DNA of 64,000 bases, taken from positions 581,773-645,772 of the forward strand of contig JABFRR010000008.1 of assembly GCA_013141065.1 (NCBI GenBank), written 5' to 3'. This stretch comes from Bacteriovoracaceae bacterium (GTDB lineage: Bacteria > Bdellovibrionota > Bacteriovoracia > Bacteriovoracales > Bacteriovoracaceae). A program made the translations under genes and the position numbers. A model generated the notes under the pieces. The model ran no database searches, was not told the origin of the DNA, and saw only the letters and a program-made list of their open reading frames with translations. This document shows positions 1 to 8,911 of this stretch, one piece after another. Numbering within the stretch: the stretch's first letter is position 1; every line of letters starts with the position of its first letter.

Positions 1-48
1 CAGGTGAATATGTCGAACGAGCTTCTACAAAGTAAAACTCTCAAGTAA
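1..48 (+). other. Possible 3' tail of an upstream gene, frame uncertain
   Basis: Two frames are open from the window edge: one ends with a TAA at 46-48 and the other with a TAA at 33-35. A stem-loop follows, so a plus-strand gene probably ends here. Too little is present to choose a frame or name a product. Confidence 0.25.
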
Positions 49-63
49 TGACTTTTCTCATTG

Positions 64-88
64 TGAGGGGCATATATTTCGCCCCTCA
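64..88 (+). terminator. Stem-loop, probable terminator of the upstream gene
   Basis: TGAGGGGC (64-71) pairs perfectly with GCCCCTCA (81-88) around a 9-nt loop. The T-run after the stem is poor, so this is a likely but not ideal intrinsic terminator. It separates the gene entering from the left edge from the TPR-tamB-tamA operon. Confidence 0.45.
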
Positions 89-160
89 TTCAAATGCCCT
101 TTTCGAGTTAAAATAAAAATAATCTCAAAGACTTAACTAGCTTTTTCAGAGAGGATTTTT

Positions 161-1330
161 TTGGAATTCGAGAACCTAAATCGATTTGATGAAGATAATA
201 AATGGGAATTAATTCTCAAGGGATTAATTCATACGGTAAAGCATAATTCTAATTTTGAGAACGATGAGAAGATATTAAATATTTTCGAAAGTTTGGATTT
301 GGATTTTAGAGAAAAAAAAGCCATTCAACTTTATGGAGAGTTGTGGAAAGTAGCTTACCGACAAGGGAAAATTCAACTGTCAAAAGAGTATGCTAATTTC
401 TTTATCAATTATCTTTTAGAATATAAAAGAATTCCACAATTAGTGTTGTTACAACATGAATTAAAAAAAACTGGATTTAAAAAAAGCTATGAAAGGGCTT
501 CCAATTTTGAAGAATTGGTTGGAAAAAGAGAACTAAAAGAAAGTACAGCAGAATACTATCCAAATCTACATCCTGAATTATTTAGATATTCTAAAGAAAA
601 ACTAAAAAAGTATTTAACCGAAGTGGAAGAGTGGGACAGTGAAGACTGGAAGCTTTGTTATGAATTTGTCGTTAGATTTTATTTTGATTCTGACATCTTT
701 TTAAAACTTCACCAGCAAGCTAAAGTTCTTAATAAGAGTCATCATTTCAAGACACTACAGGTTTTATTAAAAGAGAAAAATATTATAATTCAAAATGATG
801 TTGAAACAAGCAAGAAGAAGCCGAACGATGGTACGGATAATACGATGTTGGATTATGATCAAATGGCATTGGGATTAATCTCAGGTGTTGCTCGACCAGA
901 TGTTTATGAACAAAAACGAATAATAGTTTTTATAAATCAAATGAATGATGAAGAAATTATTAGTCGTGGTAAAGACATGTCAATTGCTTTTAATTTTTTA
1001 GGTATGGACTTGGTTGTCGCACAACTCTGTAGAAGAATAGCACCACTCGTAAGTGATCTAAAAGAACAAATCTCTCTTTATTTTATTCTGGCAGAGTCAT
1101 TATTAAACAGTAGAGAGTATTATGAAGTGGTTGAGCTTTGTAATGAATTAATTTCCGGAAAACCTCTCAATAATGACGAATTACTTGCATTTGAGTACCT
1201 ATTGGCAGAAAGTTACTTTTTTTTAGGAAAAACTGATAGGGCCAAGGGAATATTTAAAAGATTAATGAAAAAAAATCCAAATTATCGAATGATAGCAATG
1301 AGGATCAAAGCTCTTGAAAGTTCTAAATAA
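161..1330 (+). CDS. Helical TPR-like protein, first gene of the tamB-tamA operon
   Basis: A 389-residue soluble protein with no signal peptide or membrane segment visible. The start is a TTG at 161, preceded by a good ribosome site, AGAGAGGA at 148-155; no ATG fits better. The sequence is Lys/Glu/Leu-rich and looks all-helical. The last ~90 residues (from LYFILAESLL) contain two helical pairs with TPR-like spacing, including AESYFFLGKTDRAKGIFKRL. The 3' end overlaps the tamB-like gene by 17 bp, and that gene's Shine-Dalgarno lies inside this one, so the two are translationally linked. The context suggests a cytoplasmic or peripheral partner of the TamA/TamB machinery, but the exact role is unknown. 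The TPR assignment is by eye. Confidence 0.7.
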   Translation: MEFENLNRFDEDNKWELILKGLIHTVKHNSNFENDEKILNIFESLDLDFREKKAIQLYGELWKVAYRQGKIQLSKEYANFFINYLLEYKRIPQLVLLQHELKKTGFKKSYERASNFEELVGKRELKESTAEYYPNLHPELFRYSKEKLKKYLTEVEEWDSEDWKLCYEFVVRFYFDSDIFLKLHQQAKVLNKSHHFKTLQVLLKEKNIIIQNDVETSKKKPNDGTDNTMLDYDQMALGLISGVARPDVYEQKRIIVFINQMNDEEIISRGKDMSIAFNFLGMDLVVAQLCRRIAPLVSDLKEQISLYFILAESLLNSREYYEVVELCNELISGKPLNNDELLAFEYLLAESYFFLGKTDRAKGIFKRLMKKNPNYRMIAMRIKALESSK

Positions 1331-4300
1331 GATTATACTTATATTTATTTTTATCTCCATGCTTACATTGTTTGGTGCTTGGAAATTTATTCATTCAAGA
1401 AAGTTTTCAGATCAAGCCTCACAGAAAGTTTCTCAGTTTCTTACCAAAAAGATGGGAACAAATTTAAACTTTAAAGGTGTTGAATTTAGTTTGTTTCCTT
1501 TGTCGACAACGTTTAAAGATGTCACGATTTTAAAAAAATCCGGTGAAGATTTTGAAGTAGGCATTGTACTTAAAGAGTTAATTGTAACTTTTACATATTC
1601 TAGTTTTATTGCCAGTGAGTTAGAAATTGACAAGGTGACTTTATCAAATGGAAATATTAATTTAAAAATTAAAGAAAGTGACACACCAGACCCTGTATTA
1701 AGAGATATCAGTATCGTTGATATTTTCAAAAAATATAATGAACTCTTATCAACCTCTCCGGTAAAGCTCAATCTTGTTTCAATAGAAAATGTTAATCTAG
1801 TAGTTAATGAATGGAGCTTTAAAGCTAATCAGCTTTTGTTTTCTCCTCAAAAGCTAAGAGCGAGAATTAAAATTGATTTAGAGAATATTATTTACAATCA
1901 TAAAAATGAAAATTATCCCAAAAATCTTGCAGATAGATTGAAGGCTCTAGCAATCCTCGAAAAAGAAGCTGTCCTGGTCGAAAGTTTTCACTTTGTTCGG
2001 AATGTGAATTCAGTGACTTTAAGCGGACGTTTATTTAATAAGGGGCAATTTCTTAATAGTGAAATTAAGGGTGAACTCATTATCACGCCTGAGAGCATTA
2101 GCTCAGAATTGCCTTTACTAGGAGCTGAGTTTAAAGAAATTAGAGGGAATGTAAACGGATCATTTGATTTAAAAGGAATAATCGATGACCCGAATATTGA
2201 GTTACGCTTTGATGCCAAAGATGTTCAAACAAGATGGGTAAAGTTAAAAAATGTAAATGCGATTGTTTTTAAAAAGAATAAAAAAATAGGGCTAGCTAAA
2301 CTCGAAGGAAGAAATGGTTTAGAAGAGTATTCATTATTAAAGTCAGAGATCTTTTTTGATCTATTAGATGGCAAATTCACTGATTTTAATTTTCAGTTAA
2401 AAGTCAAAAATGCTTTCACCAACACTTTTCTTTTCACAATTCAAGATACCTTAAAAACGTTTAAAGGCTATTTGAGTGGTGTAATTAAGATTTCACTATT
2501 TTCTGAAAAAGCTATCTTTTCAATAAAAGAAAAATTATTGGTAAGTGACTTTCGACTAACTTCCAGTGATGAAAAATCAAATATTTTAAAAAATCAAGGG
2601 TTTTACCTTGAGAACACCGCGGTAGTTCTCAATAAAGATTTATCAGTTGATATCAATGCCAATGTTTTAATGGACAACACTTTTTTACAGGCAAAAGGAA
2701 AAATTACTGAAAAGAATATTGATATAAAAGTTTTGGACTCAAGGATTGATCTCAAAGAATTTGGACCGATTGCGGGAATAAATATTACTGGCAACGGCCC
2801 TTTTGATTTAGAAATTAGTGGCCCATCAAGTGACGTTGATTTTAATTTTAATGTGGACTGGAGTAACTTTAGTTTGCTAGATATCAATTTAGGAAAGATT
2901 AAATCTCAGTTTACCTTTAACGTGAATGATCTCAAGCTAGAAATTGACGAGCTAGTTGGCAGCTATAATAAATCAAATTATGAAGCTTCGGGAGCTCTGG
3001 GATTTAATAAAGCCAATGAAGGAATTGATCTAAAGATTAAATTTACTAATGCGTTGTTTTCAGACACTCGAAAAATGATTAATTTAGTTTTTAAAAATAT
3101 AAAATTTCCTTTTTATCCTGAGTTCAGTTTCACATCTGCATACACAATAAAGGGTGGGTTTGACGTAAATAAGTTAATGATCGATGGTGAGATTATCGGT
3201 TCTGATTTCAAAATTGGTCAAGAAGAAGCTGAAAAGATAAATCTAAAATTCAACCTTTCTAAAAGCATATTGAATTTTAAAAAATTAAAAATCAATAAGG
3301 CACGTGGTGAATTGAATGCGGGGCTTACATTTAATTTGAAAAACAATTATTTAGAATTCATGGGTAGTGCAATTGGCCTTCGAATGAGAGATTTTTTTAC
3401 GTATAGAAATTTAAACTTAGAATATGATGGTGATTTGTTTGTGGACTTCAATGGCAGCGGAACAACAAATGATTTTAGCTCAAGAGTTAAATTAAGGCTT
3501 ACAAACGCTTTCATTGGAAATTTACCAGCAACCTCTTCAAATGCTGTTATTTATTTTAGTACAAATGATGTCATTACCAATGCTAGCTTGCTGGCAGGAA
3601 AAATTAAGCTCGATTCACTGTTAAGTTTTAAAACTGGAATTGCGGCTATCAAGTGTAGTGTTGATACAAACGACTTAAGAGAATTATTCGGAGTTCTTTC
3701 AAGTCACAACGTTAATGATAAAAAGTTATCTGGAAATATTAAGGCACAATTAAACACTCAAGTAAGTACAGGTTCATTGGGAGTAAGGCGGTTTTATTTA
3801 AACGTTGATCAATTCAATTTAAGCAGAGGAGATTTAGCTTTAAAAATTGACCCCAACTATAAAAACATAGAAGTAGAAGATGGTATTGTTAAAAATTGGG
3901 ATATTCGATTAAGAGATAATAATGAATATTTCAATGTTAAGGGAACAAATATCTCTAATGGAGTTATTAATATTGATCATAAGTTTGCTCTGAAGGCGAG
4001 CTTGTTTGAAATACTGCACTCACAAGTTGAAAAAGCAAATGGAGTTATTAAAGGTGAAGCAACTGTAGTCCTAGACAAAAAAATTAACGTGAAAAAATTT
4101 AATCTTTCTGGGGTCAATCATGCCTTTAAAATAAAAAGTCTTCCAGGGTTTTTTACAAACTTTGATTATAATATAATTAATAAATCAGGTTCGTATGAAA
4201 TACAGAAAATGAATGGTCGTTACGGAGAGGGTGATTTTAAAATTGGTGGAAAGGTAGTTTTGGATGATTTATACCCATCAATGAATTTAAATTACTCAAT

Positions 4301-5345
4301 AGAGAAATCAACAATTCCTCTTTTTAAACGATCAAGTGTTTTGATTAATAGTATAGGCACATTAACGGGAACAAATCTGCCATACAAGTTAAATGGAAGA
4401 GTCTCTTTTATGTATGGAGAAATTTTAGATGACCCTGCAGAATTGATGAAAGAAAACAAAGTGACGATTGATGAATATAAAAAGTACTTACCTGAAAATA
4501 TCTATTCAGGTAATCGAGGATTAATTGATTTAAATATGGCCTTTGATACAATTAACCCAATCCAAATTAAAAACAATATGGTTGAAATGTTTGCCAAGGC
4601 TTCAGGGCAAGCTACAGGTGATCTTTCGTCACCCGAACTTAATATGCGAGCTGAGATTATTCCTTCTCTTTCTAAGTTTAAATTCAAAGGCCATGATTTT
4701 GCTCTCAATCAAGGATTTGTAGAAATTCGTGATAGGGGAAAAAATAGATTGTCTGAAATAAAGTTTAGTGGTGTCTCTAAAATAAATGACTATGAAATGA
4801 AATTAGATTTGTCTGGTAGTATCTCAAATGTAAACATTGATCTTTCTTCTGAGCCAGCGTTGTCTAAAGAAGATTTACTCTCTTTGTTAACCCTGGGAGT
4901 TACATCAGATATTTCAAAAAATCTTGAATCTGGTGAAAGGCGATTTGTAACTACTGTCGGTATAGGAAGTTTATTAGTTGATCGGTTAAAAATCAATGAA
5001 GACTTAAATTCTTCTTTAGGTCTAAAACTCAGTGTTCAGCCCGAATTTAAGCAAGACGAATCAACTTTGATTCAAGGAAAGTCTGCAATGAGTGATGGAT
5101 CAACTAGTCGTTTGAAATCTGCTACTAAGGTCAAGGTTAATAAACAAGTAAGTAAGCGTGTAGATGTTTCACTTTCAAGCACCATCGGTGGATCACTCGA
5201 GCAAAAACAAGAAATGAATATTAATTTAAATATCAATAAGAATTTTTCACTTGAAGGGGTTTACGAAGTAAAGCCAACCGAAGATGAAAATACCAGTAAT
5301 CCAAATTCATTGGGAGCTGACTTAAAGTGGAGAAAGTCTTTTTGA
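1314..5345 (+). CDS. tamB: TamB-like translocation/assembly protein
   Basis: A 1343-residue protein with one N-terminal membrane anchor (residues ~5-23) followed by a very long beta-rich, Asn/Lys-rich region, as in the AsmA/TamB superfamily of periplasm-spanning proteins that bridge inner and outer membrane. The C-terminal ~300 residues fit the TamB (DUF490) domain. The diagnostic segment DLLSLLTLGVTSD, near residue 1186, is the usual TamB hallmark. In this family the protein works with the Omp85 protein TamA in outer-membrane protein insertion and/or lipid transport. The start is a TTG at 1314 with a GAGG at 1300-1303, inside the preceding gene. The stop overlaps the likely tamA start as TTGA. 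The gene is uninterrupted, unlike its partner. Confidence 0.85.
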   Translation: MKVLNKIILIFIFISMLTLFGAWKFIHSRKFSDQASQKVSQFLTKKMGTNLNFKGVEFSLFPLSTTFKDVTILKKSGEDFEVGIVLKELIVTFTYSSFIASELEIDKVTLSNGNINLKIKESDTPDPVLRDISIVDIFKKYNELLSTSPVKLNLVSIENVNLVVNEWSFKANQLLFSPQKLRARIKIDLENIIYNHKNENYPKNLADRLKALAILEKEAVLVESFHFVRNVNSVTLSGRLFNKGQFLNSEIKGELIITPESISSELPLLGAEFKEIRGNVNGSFDLKGIIDDPNIELRFDAKDVQTRWVKLKNVNAIVFKKNKKIGLAKLEGRNGLEEYSLLKSEIFFDLLDGKFTDFNFQLKVKNAFTNTFLFTIQDTLKTFKGYLSGVIKISLFSEKAIFSIKEKLLVSDFRLTSSDEKSNILKNQGFYLENTAVVLNKDLSVDINANVLMDNTFLQAKGKITEKNIDIKVLDSRIDLKEFGPIAGINITGNGPFDLEISGPSSDVDFNFNVDWSNFSLLDINLGKIKSQFTFNVNDLKLEIDELVGSYNKSNYEASGALGFNKANEGIDLKIKFTNALFSDTRKMINLVFKNIKFPFYPEFSFTSAYTIKGGFDVNKLMIDGEIIGSDFKIGQEEAEKINLKFNLSKSILNFKKLKINKARGELNAGLTFNLKNNYLEFMGSAIGLRMRDFFTYRNLNLEYDGDLFVDFNGSGTTNDFSSRVKLRLTNAFIGNLPATSSNAVIYFSTNDVITNASLLAGKIKLDSLLSFKTGIAAIKCSVDTNDLRELFGVLSSHNVNDKKLSGNIKAQLNTQVSTGSLGVRRFYLNVDQFNLSRGDLALKIDPNYKNIEVEDGIVKNWDIRLRDNNEYFNVKGTNISNGVINIDHKFALKASLFEILHSQVEKANGVIKGEATVVLDKKINVKKFNLSGVNHAFKIKSLPGFFTNFDYNIINKSGSYEIQKMNGRYGEGDFKIGGKVVLDDLYPSMNLNYSIEKSTIPLFKRSSVLINSIGTLTGTNLPYKLNGRVSFMYGEILDDPAELMKENKVTIDEYKKYLPENIYSGNRGLIDLNMAFDTINPIQIKNNMVEMFAKASGQATGDLSSPELNMRAEIIPSLSKFKFKGHDFALNQGFVEIRDRGKNRLSEIKFSGVSKINDYEMKLDLSGSISNVNIDLSSEPALSKEDLLSLLTLGVTSDISKNLESGERRFVTTVGIGSLLVDRLKINEDLNSSLGLKLSVQPEFKQDESTLIQGKSAMSDGSTSRLKSATKVKVNKQVSKRVDVSLSSTIGGSLEQKQEMNINLNINKNFSLEGVYEVKPTEDENTSNPNSLGADLKWRKSF

Positions 5346-5914
5346 AAATATTGTTAAGCCTATTCTTAACATTCTTTTTTATTTCAGCGGCACTTGGTGC
5401 TGATGTCATAATTCCCAAGGGAGCATTACTTAAAGAGATTGTTTGGGATTCCAGTTTGATTAAAAAGCGATACAATGGCCATTTTCGAGATTTGATGAAT
5501 CGGCCATTTGATTCACTGACTTTTAAAATTCAGTCCGACTTACTTGCGAAAGAATTATTTACAAGTGGATTTTTCAACTCAACTGTTAAGAATGATATAA
5601 AGGTTGAAGGGCAGGACGTTATTGTCAAGATGACTCTAGACTTCAAAAACCGAGTCAATTTTGAATTTAGAGGAAACACCATTTTTTCGCATCAAGAGTT
5701 AAGAACAAAGTTAACTGAAAAAATTAAAAACGAATTTGGTAAGGCAGATATTAATAGTTTCACAGGATTCATTCAAAAGGTTTATGAAGATGCAGGCTTT
5801 TATAATTCGAAAGTTACATTCTATCAACAAGACGGTCTTGATCTTGATCGCAATAAAATTAATAATTATTTCTTTTTAATTGAAGAAGGAAAAAACTCAA
5901 ATTTCATAATTTAA
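5342..5914 (+). CDS. tamA: TamA/Omp85 N-terminal part: signal peptide and POTRA (gene broken)
   Basis: The 5' part of an Omp85-family outer-membrane protein. It has a signal peptide (MKILLSLFLTFFFISAALGA) followed by POTRA-type sequence, with phrases such as FEFRGNTIFSHQELRTKL. I prefer the TTG at 5342 over the GTG at 5327: it overlaps the tamB stop as TTGA and has a GGAGA motif (5329-5333) at good distance, whereas 5327 has none. Reading stops at a TAA (5912-5914) in the middle of a POTRA. The same protein resumes downstream in another frame (6066-7790), so this is one gene split by small lesions. Its neighbour tamB supports TamA rather than BamA. Confidence 0.7.
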   Translation: MKILLSLFLTFFFISAALGADVIIPKGALLKEIVWDSSLIKKRYNGHFRDLMNRPFDSLTFKIQSDLLAKELFTSGFFNSTVKNDIKVEGQDVIVKMTLDFKNRVNFEFRGNTIFSHQELRTKLTEKIKNEFGKADINSFTGFIQKVYEDAGFYNSKVTFYQQDGLDLDRNKINNYFFLIEEGKNSNFII

Positions 5915-6044
5915 TTTTCCGAGGAAATTTCTTTTAAAAAAGAAGAGGTCGAAGAAGTCTTTTATAGAGAAGCTTCTGCCTTGGCGAGTGGTAAGATTTT
6001 TTCGATCCACTCTATTTTGAAGAATTTACAAATATTTTAAAAAA
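5909..6044 (+). other. Lesion cluster that breaks tamA
   Basis: A POTRA-like reading can be threaded through this stretch by jumping frames. One base is missing near 5909-5911, one T is extra near 5932-5935, one T is missing in the T-run at 5997-6002, and one A is missing in the A-run at 6039-6044. With these corrections the protein reads ...FRGNFF..KKEEVEEVF...ASGKIFFDPLYFEEF...KKEYLSRGFVFVEV, a normal Omp85 POTRA. A simpler alternative needs only the in-frame TAA at 5912 plus the last two one-base losses. All sites are homopolymers or next to them. Confidence 0.7.
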
Positions 6045-6065
6045 GAATATCTAAGTCGTGGTTTC

Positions 6066-7790
6066 GTGTTTGTTGAGGTGTCAAAACCTAGGGTTGTAAT
6101 TAATGAAGAGGATAAGTCTGTAAGTGTTGAATATGGCATCGCTGAAAAACAACAAGTCATTTTAAAAAACATTAAACTCTCAAAAATTAATTCTGAGTTA
6201 CAAAGTGGTGCTAAAAGTATTCTTACCAATCAAGAAGGTAAGCCGATAAACATTGTTGAGTTAGAAAATGATCTCAGAAAATTAATTACTCATTTCCAAA
6301 ATGAAGGTTATTACTTTGCATCGATTACAAACTTAAATTCTAACACTTTAATTAATTATGATAAATCTTTTGCATTTGTAGATTTAAATCCAGAAATCAC
6401 ACTCGATAAAAAAGTTTGTTTCAACGAGTTTGTAATTAACGGGAACGTTGAAACCAATACCGCTGTAATAGCTAGAGAAATTGACCTAGTTTCTGGTGAG
6501 TTAATTACACCAGTTAAAATAGAAACTATTAGGCAGCGTCTTTCAGGTTTAAATTTATTTTCCTCTCTTCGTATTACTCCTTATATGATTTATGAAGCTG
6601 AAAGCAATGAATGCCCTAAAACGAATCTCATAGTACAAGTAAAAGAAAAAGACTTTGGGCTCGTTGAAATCGCGCCAGGGTTTAGAACTGATCTAGGAGC
6701 TAAGCTTTCTACAGGAATAATCTACAACAACTTAAACGGTATGAACCGCTCTGCATCTTTGCGACTCCAAGGCAATAGACGAGTCAATCTTGATGGCTTT
6801 GATAGCCGACGAAAAGAAGAAAATAAAGACTTGATTGAGTATTCAGTTAAAGCGTCTTTTGTAGAGCCTTATCTTTTTCATGATATTTTAAAGACTCAAG
6901 TGGAATTTGAGCTTTCTTCCTCTTTTCAGCGCATAAGGTTTACTAAGTTTGATGCCGATATTTTTCGACTCTCACCTCAATTTTCAAAAACGTTTACCAA
7001 ATGGCTCTCAACATCAGTGCGCTATCAATTCGAGCGCATCATTCAGTTTGATGCAACAGAACTAAAGGATAATGATAATTTTTCAATTGGCGGTATTACG
7101 CCTTCGCTCACCTTTGATTTTCGCGATGATATTATTAATCCTAAAAAGGGAGCTTTTTTTAATCTTTCATCCGAGTGGGCCAATTCAAACTTTGGTTCGA
7201 TGAAGTTAGATGATCTTGAAGTGAATTTTGTTAAAGTCATCAGTAGAAATAGATTTTATTATCCGATAGGAAATTTTGTTGTGGCCCTTTCAATTGCTGG
7301 TGGCTATCAAAAAAACTTTGCCAATAAAATTCTCATGGACAGCTCCGGCAATCCAGTATTGCACACAGAGGGTTACGATAAGGGAAAACCTAAAACTAAA
7401 GGATATATTCCAAGTATTAAGGTTTTTAGGCTAGATGGTTATGATGAAATTCGTGGTTATGATGATGGGGAAATTAATCGCCTAATGGATGGAACTCCAG
7501 TCGGCGAAGTTATTGTCCAAAATGAAGCTTATTTTACCGCAATTAAATTTGAACCCCGCTACAGCCTGACAGATAATTTAAAGCTAGGTGTCTTTTTTGA
7601 TGCGGGACGAGTCTTTGTTAGCGACTTCAGGCCCTTTAAGCTACGTAGCTCCCTGGGGGCTGGAATCAAGTACGTCACCCCTGTCGGATCCCTGGACTTT
7701 GATTATGGGGTTAAGTTGCAACGCAAGACAAACACAGGTGGAGTTCGGGACTCCATGGGCCGCTTCCACCTTTCAATCGGTTTCTTTTAA
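6066..7790 (+). CDS. tamA: TamA/Omp85 C-terminal part: last POTRA and beta-barrel (gene broken)
   Basis: 574 codons continuing the Omp85 protein begun at 5342. The first ~200 residues hold POTRA-like sequence. The rest is a 16-strand-type barrel with typical phrases such as SVRYQFERI and ITPSLTFDFRDD. The latter is the conserved region where Omp85 barrels read D.RDd..nP..G, and it is followed here by IINPKKGAFFNLSSEW. It ends in an aromatic C-terminus (GRFHLSIGFF), the usual outer-membrane sorting signal. The GTG at 6066 is only the first start-like codon in this frame; it has no ribosome site and is probably not used. If the frame breaks are real, no barrel would be made from the native start. 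Confidence 0.75.
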   Translation: MFVEVSKPRVVINEEDKSVSVEYGIAEKQQVILKNIKLSKINSELQSGAKSILTNQEGKPINIVELENDLRKLITHFQNEGYYFASITNLNSNTLINYDKSFAFVDLNPEITLDKKVCFNEFVINGNVETNTAVIAREIDLVSGELITPVKIETIRQRLSGLNLFSSLRITPYMIYEAESNECPKTNLIVQVKEKDFGLVEIAPGFRTDLGAKLSTGIIYNNLNGMNRSASLRLQGNRRVNLDGFDSRRKEENKDLIEYSVKASFVEPYLFHDILKTQVEFELSSSFQRIRFTKFDADIFRLSPQFSKTFTKWLSTSVRYQFERIIQFDATELKDNDNFSIGGITPSLTFDFRDDIINPKKGAFFNLSSEWANSNFGSMKLDDLEVNFVKVISRNRFYYPIGNFVVALSIAGGYQKNFANKILMDSSGNPVLHTEGYDKGKPKTKGYIPSIKVFRLDGYDEIRGYDDGEINRLMDGTPVGEVIVQNEAYFTAIKFEPRYSLTDNLKLGVFFDAGRVFVSDFRPFKLRSSLGAGIKYVTPVGSLDFDYGVKLQRKTNTGGVRDSMGRFHLSIGFF

Positions 7791-7841
7791 ATTTAACGCA
7801 ATTATGACAAGTATCTTTTCAGATTCTTCGCCAAGAATTGC

Positions 7842-7871
7842 TTGACGGAGGGCCATAAAACTCGCTATAAG
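7842..7871 (+). promoter_or_regulatory. Sigma-70-type promoter for rplM-rpsI
   Basis: TTGACG (7842-7847) and TATAAG (7866-7871) are separated by 18 bp, a good housekeeping promoter match. Transcription would start near 7878, giving a leader of about 95 nt before rplM. Confidence 0.6.
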
Positions 7872-7914
7872 GGACAACACTTGCATTTTTCTGCAATTTA
7901 TATTTGAATTAATA

Positions 7915-7949
7915 CTTCGTGATTTTCGATTTCGAAAATTTGTACGAAG
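7915..7949 (+). promoter_or_regulatory. Long hairpin in the rplM leader
   Basis: CTTCGT (7915-7920) pairs with ACGAAG (7944-7949), and inside it ATTTTCGA (7922-7929) pairs with TCGAAAAT (7932-7939; the inner base pairs form the loop). The two stems form one extended, internally bulged hairpin just upstream of the rplM ribosome site. L13-S9 operons in several bacteria are autoregulated through leader RNA, so this could be an L13 binding site. That role is inference. Confidence 0.4.
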
Positions 7950-7973
7950 GGATCTTTTTAAGGAAAAGCGTTT

Positions 7974-8414
7974 ATGTATACTCAAAAATCGTTCGTATTA
8001 AAGCCAGCTGAAGCAGACAAAAAATGGTTTGTGGTCGATGCTCAAGACCAAATCGTAGGAAGATTAGCGACTCAAATCGCAGATATCCTAAGAGGAAAAT
8101 TGAACCCAAAATTCACTTACAATACAGATTCTGGTGACTACGTAGTAGTAATCAATGCTGATAAAGTTAAGTTCACAGGAAACAAGTGGGAGCAAAAAGA
8201 TTATTTTTGGCACACAAATTTCACTGGTGGGATCAAGAAAAGAACTGCTAAGGAGCAATTAGAGAAACACCCAGAACTAATCGTTCTTGAGGCTGTAAAA
8301 GGTATGCTTCCAAAAAATACACTTGGAAGAAAGCAATTAACTAAGCTTAAAGTTTTCGCTGGTACCACTCATGATCATGCTGCTCAGAACCCAGTTGAAT
8401 ATAAATTAAAATAA
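7974..8414 (+). CDS. rplM: 50S ribosomal protein L13
   Basis: 146 residues, the normal size for L13. Family landmarks are W-V-DA at the N-terminus (KKWFVVDAQDQIVGRLAT), the GDYVVVINADKVKFTGNKW block, the AVKGMLPKNTLGRKQL motif and YAG-like VFAGTTHDHAAQNP near the end. It binds 23S rRNA early in assembly of the large subunit. It starts at an ATG with an AAGGA ribosome site around 7960. It forms the standard rplM-rpsI pair, with 15 bp to rpsI, and is transcribed from the promoter at 7842-7871 through a structured leader. Confidence 0.97.
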   Translation: MYTQKSFVLKPAEADKKWFVVDAQDQIVGRLATQIADILRGKLNPKFTYNTDSGDYVVVINADKVKFTGNKWEQKDYFWHTNFTGGIKKRTAKEQLEKHPELIVLEAVKGMLPKNTLGRKQLTKLKVFAGTTHDHAAQNPVEYKLK

Positions 8415-8429
8415 TAAAAGGATCATATC

Positions 8430-8834
8430 ATGGCTGCAAAAGGTAAAACATACGACACTCACGCAATTGGAAGAAGAAAAACTGCTGTTGCAAGAGTTTA
8501 CATGGCCGCTGGGTCAGGAAAAATTACTATCAACAAAAGAGATCTTAAAAATTTCTTCAAACAAGAAACTAACCTTTATGTTGTTAATCAACCTCTAAAC
8601 CTAGTTAAGCTTGCAGAAAAATTTGACTTCGTAATCAATGTTGCTGGTGGTGGAATTTCTGGACAAGCTGGAGCAATCAGACTTGGAATAGCTAGAGCAT
8701 TAATTAAAGTACAACCAGCTCTTCGCCCTGAATTAAAAGCAGCAGGATTCTTAACTAGAGATCCAAGAGCTGTTGAAAGAAAGAAAGCAGGTCGTTCTGG
8801 TGCAAGAAAAAGATACCAGTTCTCAAAAAGATAA
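8430..8834 (+). CDS. rpsI: 30S ribosomal protein S9
   Basis: 134 residues, the usual length. It shows the S9 signatures AIGRRKTAVARVYM near the N-terminus, GGGISGQAGAIRLGIARAL in the middle, and the basic C-terminal tail ending KKAGRSGARKRYQFSKR. In this family the tail reaches the P-site tRNA anticodon on the 30S subunit. It starts at an ATG with AAGGA just upstream. It is co-transcribed with rplM and closed by a strong terminator 30 bp downstream. Confidence 0.97.
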   Translation: MAAKGKTYDTHAIGRRKTAVARVYMAAGSGKITINKRDLKNFFKQETNLYVVNQPLNLVKLAEKFDFVINVAGGGISGQAGAIRLGIARALIKVQPALRPELKAAGFLTRDPRAVERKKAGRSGARKRYQFSKR

Positions 8835-8863
8835 TACTGTCTACATTTTGTATCTATATGGAA

Positions 8864-8887
8864 GCCCACAGAAATGTGGGCTTTTTT
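8864..8887 (+). terminator. Rho-independent terminator of rplM-rpsI
   Basis: GCCCACA (8864-8870) and TGTGGGC (8875-8881) form a perfect 7-bp stem with a GAAA tetraloop, followed by six T residues (8882-8887). Confidence 0.92.
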
Positions 8888-8911
8888 GTTATAGTGGCTT
8901 AATATCCAAAA

